Translations under genes and position numbers: made by a program
Assembly (NCBI GenBank): GCA_008477525.1
Contig: SPDT01000009.1
Coordinates: 496,001-560,000 of the forward strand
Length of the DNA stretch: 64,000 nucleotides
From: Hypomyces perniciosus
Lineage: Eukaryota > Ascomycota > Sordariomycetes > Hypocreales > Hypocreaceae
Direction of reading: 5' to 3'
Notes under the pieces: generated by a model
What the model saw: the letters and a program-made list of their open reading frames with translations, nothing else
What the model was told of the DNA's origin: nothing
Databases searched by the model: none
Part shown: positions 47,113-61,500 of the stretch, in pieces
How positions within the stretch are numbered: the stretch's first letter is position 1
Layout of the letters: each line of letters starts with the position of its first letter

Positions 47113-47511
47113 ATTAAATAATTATATATAATATCGGGAAAAAGGGTATTTATTGAAATAAATATGATTCATATTTGTCTGAAAATTAATTTCATTTATT
47201 TAATTAATATAATTAATATTATATAAGCTTAAAACCTTTAACTATTCTAAAGGTAGATTTTCCCTTTATTTCCTTTAATAAATCTTTTTATATTATAAGG
47301 ATAAAACAATAATATCATTTTTATTATTAAAGCAGTTAAACTATATTAATTCATTTTAATTAAGAAGTTTAAGTATAATATGAAACCCTTTAAATGTATT
47401 TTATTTAAAATACTTAATAATCAAATCAAAGCTATATCTTATTGTTTACTATTTAAGTTTATAGCAGAATTACTGCTAATAGGTAGCAGTAAATTTAAAC
47501 TTATATTAAAT

Positions 47512-47672
47512 GGCATAGATATATGCCTGACAATAGTATAAGCTATTGCCCATCATAGTAGATAACAGCAGATAAAGTAGCTTTCCACCTTGCTTCTCTT
47601 TTAGTTAGTTTCTTCATCTCACTTTTGTCTGTTTGTCAGCTTTCCTTGATCATGCTGTGATCCTCATGATAA
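47512..47672. repeat. 170-bp dispersed repeat, copy 3
   Basis: TGGCATAGATATATGCCTGA and GATCATGCTGTGATCC. Shows C-to-T and G-to-A changes relative to copy 2, only 400 bp away. Confidence 0.7.
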
Positions 47673-48129
47673 TTACTATAACTAGTATAGTTATTAAATT
47701 AAAATTATTAAATATAAAGAGCTATAGGGAGATTTTTATTTATATCTATAGTACTATTTATATTTATATAATATATTGCAATAATAAAGTAACTTAAAGG
47801 ATATTAATATTTTAATTAAATGCCTATTATAAAGCTTAGAAATTAAATTAATCTTTATTACTATATTAAACCTTTATAGCTCTTTAATATAAAAAAAAAT
47901 AAGAAAATTATGTAACTTAAAAATAACAAATAAAGCTAATAATTAAGTTAATTAAAGCGGCAGATTTGTTAAATATATAAAAAGGGGATTTTAAAGTTTA
48001 ATTTAAATGTATATTAATTAGAATATAAAAAGAATTATATTTTTAATATAGCATCTATAGCTAGCTATTCTAATACAATTAAATTACTTCAAATAACAGC
48101 TGTGTCTTTAATATATATTCTAGCTACCT

Positions 48130-48545
48130 ATAAATATTCCCTCTAGGCCGACTATTCTTCCGGCTATATATAAAGTAGCCGGTACAATCTCTTTAACCTC
48201 CTCAATTTAGGACAACACTGCCGCTACTGCTGCTGTAGCAGAGACACAGCTCTATTAGCCGGAAGGTTCAGGCAAATCTAGCAGTGTAAGGCGACTGCGG
48301 CCAGTCTTCAATTTCGCTATTAAAATCAAAAGAACCAGCAGCTCAGAGTTATCGGCAGCATCGCCATCTTAAGCCAATAACAGGTCTAAAGGGAAATCCA
48401 TTACAATATATAGAATCAGTGTTATTGCGATTCAAGGTATTGGGAAAGATTAAGAAATTGAAAGCTAGGAAGATTTCGGAAAATGCGCGCAGACTATCTA
48501 TTCTAGTAGTAATTTTTATCTTTTCCAATAGCATTACTTTATATA
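48130..48545. other. GC-richer fragment that escaped RIP
   Basis: About 400 bp of near-normal composition (for example TTCCGGCTATATATAAAGTA and AAGGCGACTGCGGCCAGTC). TATATAAAG at about 48165 resembles a promoter. Short readable frames (for example KGNPLQYIESVLLRFK) match nothing I know. The right half has a decayed partner at 34140-34290, so it is part of a repeat, perhaps an LTR and leader. Confidence 0.6.
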
Positions 48546-49009
48546 GATATAATTAAAAATTAAACGTTATTAAAAATTAAAAATTATTAAATATATTATT
48601 TCTTTCAACTTTTATTTATTGATATATTATAGTATATAGATATTTAAATATTTATTATTATAATATATTTTATAACAGTACAGTTTTATTTATTAAAATC
48701 ATTTATAGTTTATTAATATTATCATTTTTAACATATTAATAAAATATTATATTAAATAAACTTTTTTAATATTAATTATTATTTGTTTATTTATTTATGT
48801 TATTAAAATTAAAGATATATAATAACTTGAAATTGATTAGAGTATTATTACATCAAAATAATAAAAAGTTAAAAACAAAGTATATTACATAAAATTAATA
48901 TTATAATCTTGAATCAAAAATTTAAAAGAACATTAAAATTTAAAAGATTTTAATATTAATATCAAGTATTTATTTTAATAATATTTTATTTTTATTATTT
49001 AAATTAATT

Positions 49010-49110
49010 TCTTAAAGATGAAGTAATAATGAAGAAATATAGTGTTATTAAATAAATAGACTAATAGAGAGCTTTAAACTAATATAATTATATATACTAA
49101 TTTTAATTAG
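49010..49110. repeat. Decayed LTR copy related to 34.9 and 58.3 kb
   Basis: GATGAAGTAATAATGAAG, then GACTAATAGAGAGC, matches 58329-58400 and 34917-34985 with the usual transition changes. Confidence 0.5.
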
Positions 49111-49304
49111 TATATATTATTATAAAACCTTTATTTTCATAAATTTTAATTTTATATTTTAATTTATTTATATAATTCTTATATTAATATGTATATATAT
49201 ACATATATATCCAAATATTATTTATTACTTGAATTATTTTTATTTATATATTAACTTTGAATAAAAAATATATATATTATAGATTAAATTTCTTATTTTT
49301 TCTG

Positions 49305-49560
49305 TCAAAATATATAACCTCTGCACCTAACAGTACAGACTAATAAGGCATAACCCTTATAGTAGGCTAGGTGAAAAGATGTAAAAGGTAGGAGGAGTAG
49401 GTTAATTGTGAGATTAAGGCTTACCCCTCTATTTTATTAAAGTAATGGCTATATCTTTAAATAGAGTTTAATATAATCCTTTAGCCTATTTTTCTGCCGA
49501 ATGAGTATGTACCTTGGTAAATACCTCTAATGCTGTACCGGGTTGATAAAATAACTAAAG
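49305..49560 (-). repeat. 240-bp LTR family, inverted copy
   Basis: The inverse of the copies at 34400, 42555 and 51640, starting TATATAACCTCTGCACCTAA on the plus strand and ending CTGTACCGGGTTGATAAA. Among the least decayed copies; it retains GTAGGAGGAGTAGG. Confidence 0.65.
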
Positions 49561-50197
49561 TATTTATTAAACTTTATTAAAGTCTTACTATTTTTTAACT
49601 ATATTTTTTTGCTATTTAAACTATAATAGCCTATATACTTGTGAATTTAATATTAACTTTTCTTTTCTCCTAAAAAGTTATATTATAGTATAGTATAGTG
49701 TAATAGAACTATCCGGGAAACCTTAAATAGGTTATAAAAAGAAAAAGTTAAAAAAGAAAAGAAAATAGTTAAAGCTAACGTTAAAAAGAATTAACAGTAT
49801 TACCCATATTTTTAGCTATTAAAAAGGTTATTTAACTATATTGCTAGCTATATAAAGTTATAGATTAATTAATAGCTTATATTATATATACTTATGTTAT
49901 ATACAAATATAGAAAAATATAATAGTTAAATTAATTTATTAACTATTAAAGACTTTAATTATATAATTATCAATACTTAAAGATTATATTATACTATATA
50001 ATAATTGAATAGAACTTTAAAAAAAATTCACTTTAAATTCAAAGATACACAAGTTATTTTCACTTTACTAGTAAAATAATATAGTATAAATGATAATCTT
50101 TTTTTAGTATTATATTTAATTTAAATAAACGTTTTAAAATAATAAATTCATATAAAACAATACGATTCAAATAAATAAAAATTACTATTAAAATAAA

Positions 50198-50224
50198 TAC
50201 ATATATATATATATATATATATAT
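50198..50224. repeat. (AT)n microsatellite
   Basis: An alternating TA run of about 26 bp. Confidence 0.8.
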
Positions 50225-51639
50225 CTATTTATATAAAACTTTTAATTTTACCTTACCTCTTATTTAGCCGATTCCCTATATCCTATACACTAAGTCCAAT
50301 TTAATAAATTAGGCAATTAAGCAGAGTAAATACGATTACGCAAAAGTCTACCTTTTATATAGTAAATAGCTTTAATGTAATTATATGTGCCCTTTATTCT
50401 TTCTTCTTTTCTATTGCGCGCGCTTATTACAAAGGTATTTTCAGCAATTAATATAGGAATTGATATAGTCTATAATTAGTATATAGATATACATTAAGCT
50501 TTAATAGTAAGTCAGAATTAAAAGTTATATGCAAATAGAGATATACGTATATATAAATAGTAATTCTCTATATTAAAATCTTTTTAACTTTTAATTTTTT
50601 ACTTTTTGTAATACCTTTCATCACAATGATAATAGTATCAATTTTATATATTATAATAGAATTATGTTTATATTTATTAGTAATCTAAGATAGTTATACT
50701 ATTAATAACTATAAGCTGCTAGGTTTACTAATTTTAATAATAGAATTTAAAACCAACTACAGTTGCCTTTATACTGCTATATTTACCTATACCTTTTAGT
50801 TAATAAAATTCTATTTTTAATATAATAGTAGTATAAGTCATATTATCTTCAATTGACAGGGTTAAAGAGATTATACTAGCTATTTTATATATGGTTAAAT
50901 GAATAGTTAACTAAAAGGGAATATTTATAAATAAATAAAAAATATATTAAAAACCTATTATTTAAAGTAATTTAATCATAGTGAATTAGCTTATTAAAAA
51001 TGTTATATTATATATAATGAATTAACTATTTTATTAAAAACTAAATCATACTTTATTAGAAATTACTAAAAGGTTTTATAGCTATATATAAACTTTATAT
51101 TTTAATGGTGATTTTAATTTAGTTTTATAGTGTTACTCAAATATAAATATAAATTTATTGTAATTATTACTTAAAGTTAATAGCTTTAATTATTTAAAGA
51201 ACTTATATAGTTTTTTTCTTATGATCTCTATTATTATTATTATTATAGTTATTTTTTTTTAAATATATTATATGTATTGATTTTGTTAATAATTTAATTT
51301 ATTTGTTGTAACATAATTATACAAAATAAAAAAAGAAACTTATTAAAATATATGAATATTGTGATTTTTATTTTAGTATATTTAATATATATATAAAGAA
51401 TATAAACATATTAAGTAAATGTTATTAAGTTATAAAATATAGAGAGATTGACTGATTAAGAAAGAAATATAATAACAAATAAATAAAACCTTATATGATA
51501 CTAAAAGTATACTCATAAGCCTATAGTGTTAATCTACTAGAAAATATAAAGATTCTATTAGCTTTATATAATTTACTTGTATGTTTTAAAATAACTTTTA
51601 TATTATATTTTAATTAAAAAGGAATTGAGAAAATTACGT

Positions 51640-51865
51640 TAACATAAACCCAGTACTGCATTGAAGGTATATACTGAGGGGTATACCCTATTCGGTTAAA
51701 TGATAAACTAAAAGATTATACTAGACTCTATATAGAGAGATAGCCTTTACTTTCATAAAGTAAAGGGCAAGCTTTAGCTTTTACCTTCATATCTTTTTAT
51801 GTAGCCTATTATAAACTTTATACGTTAGTAGTTAATACTATTAAATATAAAGGTTATAATTTTAA
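51640..51865 (+). repeat. 240-bp LTR family, copy
   Basis: AAACCCAGTACTGCATTGAA at the start and AAATATAAAGGTTATAATTT at the end. The body behind it (51,940-52,900) also has a second copy (54,390-55,350), so LTR and body may belong together. Confidence 0.65.
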
Positions 51866-51939
51866 AGCTTTCTATTAAACTATTTGAAAAAATAATAAAA
51901 ACTTATAATAAAAGCACTTATAATTTAATAAATAATTTA

Positions 51940-52900
51940 AAAAACGCTTTTTATTTATTTTATATTAATTACTTTATATCCTTTTAATTATTAAAAAGAT
52001 AATTAACTTTTTATATTAAAATCCTTTAAATCTTAACTTTAAAGTTGAATAATAATTTGAACTATTATGGTATAAAACGAAGTTAAAAAATTATATCCTT
52101 TTAAAAAATTACAAAAAAGAAATATTTATTATATATTAATAATTTTTAGAAAAGACTTTAATATAAAAAGTATTTTTTTGGATTATTAGTTCAAAATAAC
52201 TAATAAATTATTTGATGGTAATAATGAAAAACCTATTTAAATAAACCTTTTTATAAATTAAAAAGTATTGTTTATTTAAAAAAAATTTCATTAAACGAAT
52301 TTGATTTCTATTTTACTTTAATTAAAAGATATTTTCTTTCTTAAAATAAAAAATGAAAGGCTTTTATATATTATATTAAATTAATAAAAAGATTATAAAA
52401 CTATACAAATTTATATATTTTAATACTACTAGAAAAATACAACACTATAATAATATTAATAATTTATTAATATTATAATAATAAAGTAAATTTTATATTT
52501 TAAATTAAGATTAAAAAGAAAGAAATCTTAAAAATAATAATAATAAAGCTTATATTATTATGATTATAGAAATATATTATATGTATAATTTAGTTATGAT
52601 GAATTATAAAAGATTAGACTTTTAAGGCGACTTTTATAAAACAGAAAACTTATAAAGATATAATAACTATTCAAAAGGGAAATTAAAGAAAATAAAAATT
52701 AAAAAAGGCAATAAATCAATATAACGATTTTTAAGTAATAAAAGTAAAAAGTCTCTTTAAAAGTCATTTTATTTATTTATATATATATTTTAATATAAAG
52801 AAAAAATTATATAAAATGTATATATATATATTTACATATTTATATTAAGATAAATATTATTAATATTACCGTTGTTTAAAAAATTAAGCTTAAATAAATT
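51940..52900 (+). repeat. Retrotransposon fragment, direct copy at 54.4 kb
   Basis: Collinear with 54,390-55,350, for example TTAAAACCTTTTAGATTTAA there against TTAAAATCCTTTAAATCTTA here. Strongly decayed; no readable domain. Confidence 0.55.
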
Positions 52901-53057
52901 AAAGTTATTCCTTTTAAAATTAAAGATATTATATTATATATGATATTTATTTCTAAAGTTTAAATCTTTTACCTTTTAAGCTTTGAACTTTACTTATTTA
53001 ATTACCTTTATATACCTTTTATTATTTAATATTATTATATCTTTTAATAGTATATTT

Positions 53058-53381
53058 TGTCGAGGGGGAAATGCATACACACACACACAAACCACACCCA
53101 AGCGAACTTATAGGTAGGACGTGCGGTAGCACGGCTAATGGAACCACTAAGCAGTTAAAGATAAGATATAAAAGACACTGTGGATCGTTTGATTATAATG
53201 CCGGCAGCCAGGTTAAACAACCTTTGACTCCGTAGTTTTTCATTGCCCGTTACTGATAAGTTGGGGTTGAAGAGTTAAAGGGGAAGAAGGTTGTTGTGTA
53301 TTAACCTAAAACTACTTGCTTATCTTTTATAGCTAAAAAAAAGAGATGCATGTCTGTTGGGCATGTCAGTTAGTTCTGACA
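53058..53381. mobile_element. Solo LTR (324 bp), undecayed
   Basis: Starts TGTCGAGGGGGAAATGC and ends GTTAGTTCTGACA (TGTC/GACA termini). It contains a (CA)n run, a TATA-like GATATAAAAG (about 53165) and a GC-richer body without RIP signs, while both sides are strongly decayed. The flanking 5-mers (TATTT and AAATA) are not a clear duplication. Confidence 0.6.
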
Positions 53382-54389
53382 AAATAGAGTTATTACTACA
53401 TTTTTTTTATATAACAAGCTTTAAATATATTTGATTAAAAAGGCTTTTATAAATCTATCAACTATATTTTATATTTTAAAAAGTTAATTAACATTTGACA
53501 TTTGTATTTATATAAACCTTCTTAATTAAAAGTTATAAATATTCATATAATAAAGCTTTATTTTATTTAAATCCTTACATTTGAAAAAAAAAACGTTTAT
53601 ATAGAAGTTATAATATAAACTAAGTATAAAAGTTATATTTATTTTATTAATATATTATAAATAATATCAATATTTAAAGGCTAATGAATTTTTTAAATGT
53701 CTTATACATTATATATAATTAAAAATATATTATATATTTTCTTTTAAACTAACTTTTTTTCTTTCAAGTATATCTTTTTTCAATTACATATTTTACTTTG
53801 AACTTTATTATAACGTTATATTATATATATTTACTTCAATAAAATTATATTTTCTTATCAATATATCTTAGTAATATTTAATAATACTAATAATATTTTC
53901 TTTATTATAATTTATCTAATAATTTTACTGTTTATCTTTTTCTATATCTAAAATATTGAGAAGTATTATTTTAAGTTTCCATTAATTAAAAGTTCATGTT
54001 TTTAATTTCAATATAGTTAAATAAAACCCATAAAATAAAAAAGAAATTTAGTTTTTATAGTTAAAAATACTGTTAAAAACGCTTTATAAACAAAGTAAAG
54101 GTTAATAAAAAATCATATATTAATTCTTGTCCTTTTACCAATTTGTTTATAGCCTTTATTTCCTTTTTACGTTCTTTTATATTTTATATCTTTATTTCAT
54201 TTAATTAAATAATGAAGGAATTATTTAAAGTATTTAGAGTATCAATAGCCTTTTAGCTTTATACAATATCTTTATTAAGATTCCTGTAATTTAAAGTTGA
54301 ATCCTGTTTCCTTTATATAATTACGTTTTATTTATTATAAAGTAAATAATAAGAGTTTATAGTAGAAGCGTTTATAGTTTAATAAATAG

Positions 54390-55350
54390 TTAAATGGAAA
54401 AAGCTTTTATTTGTTTTATGTTACTTAGTTTATATCGTTTTAGTTATGAAAAACACAATTTGATTCTTATGTTAAAACCTTTTAGATTTAAGATTTAAAA
54501 TTCAATAATAGCTTAAACTATTATATTATAAAACAAATTTAAAAAATCATATATTTTTTACGAAATTCCAAACAGAGCAATTGTTACTGATTAATAATTT
54601 TAAAAAATGTTTTAATATAAGAAATAACTATTATAAATTAAAAAGTGTTACGTATTTAAAATTAAAATTAATATATTGATAAAAAGATTAATTATGTAAA
54701 AGAATTTATTTTTATTTTAACTTTAAAATATTTTTCTTTATTAAAATACAAAGTAAAAAGGTTTTAGATATTATATTAAGTTAATGAAAAAAAATCGAAA
54801 TTATGTTAATGTATATACTTTAATATTGATAGAAGAATATAAGGCTATAGTAATATTAGCAACTTAATTTTAAGACTTAATAACAATACAATAATATAAT
54901 AAGCCCTATATTTTAAATTAAGATAAAAATGTTTAAATTTAAAAAAAAAATGGAAATTTAGAAAGGGATAATAGGAAAAGGTTATATTCTTATGATTATA
55001 AAAGTATATATTATTTATAATTTAATTTCAATAATATAAATGATTAAACGTTTGAACATACGTCTAATAAAAAAGGAAAATATATGAAAATATAAGAATT
55101 ATTGCGAAAAAACTTTAAAAAAAAGAAAAATTAAAGAAGGCAATAAATTAATATAACGACTTTAATATCAATTTAATAAAAGCAGAAAATCTCTTTAAAG
55201 GTAATTATCTATTTATATCTATTTATTTTAATATGAGGAAAGATACTATGTAAAATATATATAAATTTAAATATTTATATTAAAGTAAATATTATTATAT
55301 TAATATTACCTTTACCTAACATTTTAAGCTTAAATGAATTAAAATTATTT
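54390..55350 (+). repeat. Second copy of the 51.9-kb fragment
   Basis: Direct repeat of 51,940-52,900 about 2.45 kb away, with many transition differences between the two. Confidence 0.55.
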
Positions 55351-57414
55351 CTTTTCAAATTGAAAATAGTATATTATATATACTATTTATTTATAAAGCT
55401 CAAAAGGTTTTCATTTATATAGTTAACTTATACAAAGAGGTTTAAAGATTTATATAACTTTATATTAATATAAATTGGCATTTAAAATTAAAGTAAGTCT
55501 TATACTTTTCTTAACAATAGAATTAAAGGACTTATATTATATATTCACATCCTTTAATTTACTAATAATAATTTAAATAATAATAAAAAAGTATAAAGAT
55601 ATTACTTTAAAAACATTTTAAAAGAAAAGGTTAAAAATAAAGTTATATATTTACTATTCCATAATTTATAAAATCTATACTTTATAATAGTAAATCGGAA
55701 ACTCTTTATTATATAAATGTAAAAATATTGAAAAAACTATTAAAATAAATTTATATTTTTGTTTTAAAAAATATTAGTATTTTCTTATATTATAAAGCAA
55801 TCGATTATATAATTAATTTTAATTAAAGGGGAAGAACCCCTTTAAAGATTAATTTATTTAATCATGTAATTGGAATTAGCGTAACTTTAAAACTATTTAA
55901 AAAGGAATCTAAAAAACAGTAAAATATAATTTTAAAAAGGTTTATAAAAGCCTTTATTTTTTTATATTTTAAAAGAAGATGCTATATTATCATTATACAT
56001 AGATTAGTATAATTTAAATAGAATAATCGTAAAAACTCAATATTTATGACTATTAATTTTAAAAATGTTAGATTTTATCTTGAAACTTATTTATTTTATT
56101 AAAAGTTAATATAAACGAAGTATATTACTAAATTTATATAAAAGAAGGCAATAAGTAAAAAAATGCATTTTGAATATACTATAGGTATTATATAATATGT
56201 ATTATATTAATAAATTTAATAAATGGTTTAATTACTTTTTAGACTTATATTCAGTTAGTATGATAAAGTCTTTCTAATAATATTTATATAATATATTTTA
56301 ATAATATTTTAATTTTCTTATCAAATTAAAAACTTTATAAACTCTACGTAATAGGCATTAAAAAGACTTTAAACTATTAAATTATATACGTAATTTAATA
56401 AATATAGTTTTTTTAAAGCTAAATTACTTATCTTAAATTTATAGTTTTAAAGAAAAATTTTTAATAAACCCCATTGAAAGCTAAACTATTATAAAATGAA
56501 AGAAATTAACTATTTATTATAAAGTTTAAGTATTTTTTAAGTTTTCCAATTTTGACTAATAATTTATTGTTAATTACTTAAATCTTATATACTTTTTATA
56601 TATTTTATTTAAAATGATAAAAGATAGCTAAAAACTAGCTTTATAATATCTAAAGAAAATAAAAAGATTACTTTTCAATACTTTATTAATGCCTTTTACA
56701 AAGCACTACTATTATATTACCTTAGCCTTTAAAGATTAATTTGTATAGAAATAGATATATTTAAATTTATCATAATAGGGACTTTATTTTAACGATAATT
56801 AAAACTACGAATATTTTATCATATTTCAACTCTAAGGCTTTTAAACCTTTAAATTCAATTATGAAGTATTTAATTCAAAAATAATAGCTATTATAGAATT
56901 ATTTCAATATTAGCGATATCATATTAAAAGAGTTAAAAAAACTAATTAAAGTCTTCAATTACTACTAAAACTTATAAATATTTTTAAAAATATCTTAAAC
57001 TTGATAAATAGTAAATATATGCATACATATTTAATATTATATAATTTTATAATAAAATATTAAATAAAAAAGCTGATCCTGTTAATAAACTTTTGAAAAG
57101 GCTAAATTATAAAGTAATTAAATAAACTTATAATAAACTATTACTAGGTCTATGAAATAAATTAAAAGGGTGATATAATAGGTTATTATTATAAGTATAA
57201 ATTACTTAAATTATAAATTTATTAAAATATAATAAAATATCTTTATAGGATAGTAGTTTTTAACTTTTTTAAAAAATGAATTTATTTTAAAACGCTTACT
57301 AGGTATTAAGAATAATTAATTGTAAATAATTAGTTTCTTAAAAGTCTATTAAAAAGGCAGTAATTTAAAAAGTAATATATAAAAATGAGGTATTATAGCC
57401 CTTTACTTTGATAG

Positions 57415-58260
57415 TTGAAAAAGCTTAATAGGAAAATCTTGAATTAAAGAGATAGAAAGCAGAAATTATATTAAGAATTAATAAAGAATAGTCTTTAGGC
57501 TATAATAAGTTATAGCGTTTTTATAAATAAGTCTATATTTCAAAAGAGATTATAATGTATTATAAAATTTTGCAGCTATATGTTAATAATCTATTAGCAA
57601 GGTATTTTAAAGTAGAAAGAACCTAAAAGCTTTTTAAAAGAAAATTCTTTTAAAAGAAACTAAATACAGATATTAAAGATTATATTATAGGTTATTTATT
57701 TTATCAAAGAGCTATTATTAAGAAGTATAAGCCTTGTAGGAAATTTAATATATTACTATTACTAATATACTTAATAAAAAAGTTAATAATAGATTTTATT
57801 ATAAAATTTCTTATTATTACTTTTTAAAGATAAAAAGTAAAATATTAAGATATTAAGTATATTATTATAATTTTAATTATTATTATAATTATAGTATTTA
57901 AATTTCTAGAATTATTTTATAATTAAATAAAATGTAAATTTAGTTTTTTATATAGAATTGTATTAAATGAAGGCTTATTATTTATTAATTACTTTTAAGT
58001 ATTATTATATTTCTATTTTGAAATTAAGTAATAACCTTCCACTATATTTTATCCTTGAACAGATAAATAAAATAAATAAATAAATAAAATTATTAAATAA
58101 TATCTTTATTTTTATCTTAATAATATTTTAAAAAGCCAGCTATAATTACTTATAACTGTATAATTCTTTTTGAATTTAATAAAAATACCTTAATTAATAT
58201 ATTGTCCTATAAAGCACTTGTTAGCTTTAAATTAAATTCTTAAATAGATATTAAAGATAA
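57415..58260 (+). pseudogene. Ty3/gypsy integrase region, RIP-decayed
   Basis: Through several stops the plus strand reads LQLYVNNLLARYFKVERT, then NTDIKDYIIGYLFYQRA, then KKYKPCRKF and LIIDFI. This follows the order of the gypsy integrase zinc domain and the start of its core (LAGHFG-type helix, CxxC region, HKPYG, MDFIT). His and Cys positions have been altered by C-to-T and G-to-A changes. A second copy lies at 62,785-63,530. Confidence 0.6.
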
Positions 58261-58319
58261 TACTGTAAAAAGGGGAATATTAAATATAAAAAGAGTAATT
58301 TTTACTTATTTTAATAGTA

Positions 58320-58515
58320 TTTGAGAGAGACGAAGTAGTAGTGAATAAGCATAGTTTCATTAGGCAGATAAACTAATAGAGAGATCTAGATTAGTATAAC
58401 TATATACAATGATAATATATATATATATATAATAGAGAAGGGTTTTCCCCTAATTAACTGTTTAATTAGACTTAACCTAATTAATATATATTAACTTCCC
58501 CCTTTAAGAAAAATA
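58320..58515 (-). repeat. Retrotransposon LTR and polypurine tract, decayed copy
   Basis: Parallels 34910-35062: GAAGTAGTAGTGAATAAGCA, AGAGAGATCTAGATTAGTAT and AACTTCCCCCTTTAAG. A body related to 35.2-36.5 kb follows at 58.7-59.4 kb with a large internal deletion. Confidence 0.55.
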
Positions 58516-61500
58516 CAGTTATTTTAACTATTATTTTATATTTAAGTAAACTTTTAGATAGTAATTATTCCACTTTATTTCTTTATTTATTATATTTATT
58601 TATAAAGCAAGGCTAATATATATTAGGTATAAGGAGGATTACTTTATAGTTTTAAATACTAAAAGAAAAGAATAAAAAGTATGAAATCTTTATACTCAAC
58701 GCCTATTAATTCTCTATTAACTTTATTTATTCCCTATATTAATATTTAATTACTTTTATTAATGCATTGATACATAGACTTATATTAATACCCTGTTTAT
58801 TTATATCTAGAAGCTTTTTTATGTCTTTAATTACTTTATCTAGTACCGTGATTTTACTTTTTCGCTTATGTAGCATTATTAGGTTTAAAATAGAATAGGT
58901 GAATATTTACTGCAGTTTTTAATTAACTGCAGTTAATTTAGTAACTATATTATATATATATATATCCGTTAAAGTTAATTAACTTTTTTATTATTTTTAT
59001 AGGCTTTTAAACTATTATTTTATTTATCAAAGTTATTACTAAACTCTGTTAATTTTTTAATTTCCTTTTATTATTTTCTTTATTCTTCCATCAAATCTTT
59101 ATTGTATTTTAATTAATACCTTATATATAGTAAAAAACTTTATTACTACTTATACTATAATATCTATTTAAAGTTAAAGTAAAGTTAAATAATTTATAAT
59201 TTATAAAACAACTAGCTGATCTTTTTTTAATAGAAAAGTTTATTTTTTTAATCCTAAAGATTATAATCATAATAATTATTATTACGCTATAGGCTTTTCC
59301 TATAAATTAAATTCATTTTTTAATAAGTATCAACTTTTTATTTTATTTTATTGCAATTAATTTAAAACCTTATTACCTTTAATGTTTATATATAAATATA
59401 CTTCTTAATATATACTTTAAAATAAACTAAATAATATTCTGCTTTTACTTTAATTATATAAAAAGCATTCTCTATTACTTCTTTTCTTAATATTTCATTT
59501 TTCTTTAATCCCTTTATATTTTTATATTGCTACATAGTTACTTTATTCTACTGTTAAATTAAAGTCTTAAGTGTTTCACTTTAAGTATTTAGTATCTTTT
59601 AAAGAAATAGTAATGAATAGTGATTTTTATCGTAATATTATTAAAGCTTTAATACTTTTAATAAATATAAATACCTCTTTTAAATTTTATAGTAAAAAGT
59701 AAAAGAATAATAATATACTTTATTTCATATTTAGTCAAATAGTTTCCTTTAAATATTGTTTTTTATCAAATTTAGCTTTATTTCTATAAATTTATTAACA
59801 TTAAACTTTAATATCCTTTAAAAGTACTTTTTATTATAATAGTATATAAAGAAATTATAAAAGGTTATAACAATAGTATTTGTATCATTAAAAAATTGCT
59901 TTATTTTTATAATATATTTATAAAGGTATTTTGATCAAGCTTCAATAGTTAATATATTTTATGTTCCTGCTTTAATATATGTTTTATTAAATTGACTTAA
60001 CTTACTTTTATATATTAAATAAATAGGTTTTTATAAAATTAAATAACTTATGTTATAGCAGATATTTAAATATTTATTGAATTGAATTATTCATAAAGTA
60101 TTACTACTTTAACTCTATTGAATATTAATATATTTAATTGAAACAGTTATATTAAATTATATTAATATAAGTATCGATAATCAGTGGCTATAAATATTAC
60201 TAAGATTAATATTAAAGGTTTATTTAATATCATTTATATTTTAATCCGTAGCCTTTTATAGCTATTAAATTGATAAAGATAATAGCAACTTTACTTTAAT
60301 GTTGATATAAAGTTAATATATAAATCTTTCTCTTTTGATGAAAGTATTATTTTTTAATACATTCTTGATATATAGGCTTAAAAGTTCATTTTGTTAACCT
60401 TTTTCTTTATTCTTTTAATATATTACTTTATTTCTTATTAATAATATAAAATATTACCTTTAAAGATTTATTTAAAATATTAATATTATATAAAATATAC
60501 ATTAAATTAAAATTATTAATATAATAGCGGTTTAAAGGTAATAATTTATGAAATAATACTATAATAGGGCTAATTAATATTAATGTTATATTATTATAGC
60601 TATAATATTTTAAAAAATACAAGGGTTTTTGTTTAAAAAGTTAATAATAAAAATATTTAAAGATTTTTATATTTTTTGTTTTCATATTAAAGAGTATACA
60701 ATGAATAAACTATATTACTGCTGTACTATTGATTAAAATAAAGCCTTTTAATTTAAGCAATTAAAACTTTGCAAGGAAATATTAATGTATCAAGCTTTAT
60801 ATTAAATAGCTATTATTTATAAAAGCTAATATCGTTCTTAATAAATATATAAAGAATAGTATGGTATAAATAAATAGTAATTTCTTCTCTATAATATTAA
60901 AAATTAATAGCTTATTATCAATAATAATTCATTACATTTATAAGAGTATTAGATTTATAGGCTATTTCATTATTTTATTATACTTTTGAATATAATATTA
61001 TTAAAAAAAACGTAATTATAAGCAAATATATTATTAAAAGCAATGAATCTTTTGATAAAGTTCATTTTATTCATATAGTATAAAAATACGTTTTTATAAT
61101 ATTAAAAAAAAATTCTTTAAATGATAAAATATTATTACTAAAAAACCAAAGGATTATAATATTAATATACTTTGTTTTAAATTTAAAGTAGATTTTTTAC
61201 TGTAAAGTATTATAATACTATTGCTTTAATATATTTTATATTTTAAAAATTTATTCCAATATCTTTAGAAAGTTCAAAGTTTTATAATATTAAATCGTTA
61301 CTTTTTTATACAATTATTAATCATATATTAACTATTCTAATAAGAATATAAATTATAAGATTATTCATATTCTTTACATTATAAAGTAAAAAAGGTAATA
61401 TTTAATTCTATAAAATTAGTTACTTGTTTTTTACTTTAAAAGGTTGAGGTTATTTTAAAGTAAAGTTTATTAAAGAGTATAATTATTATTTAGCTTTTAA

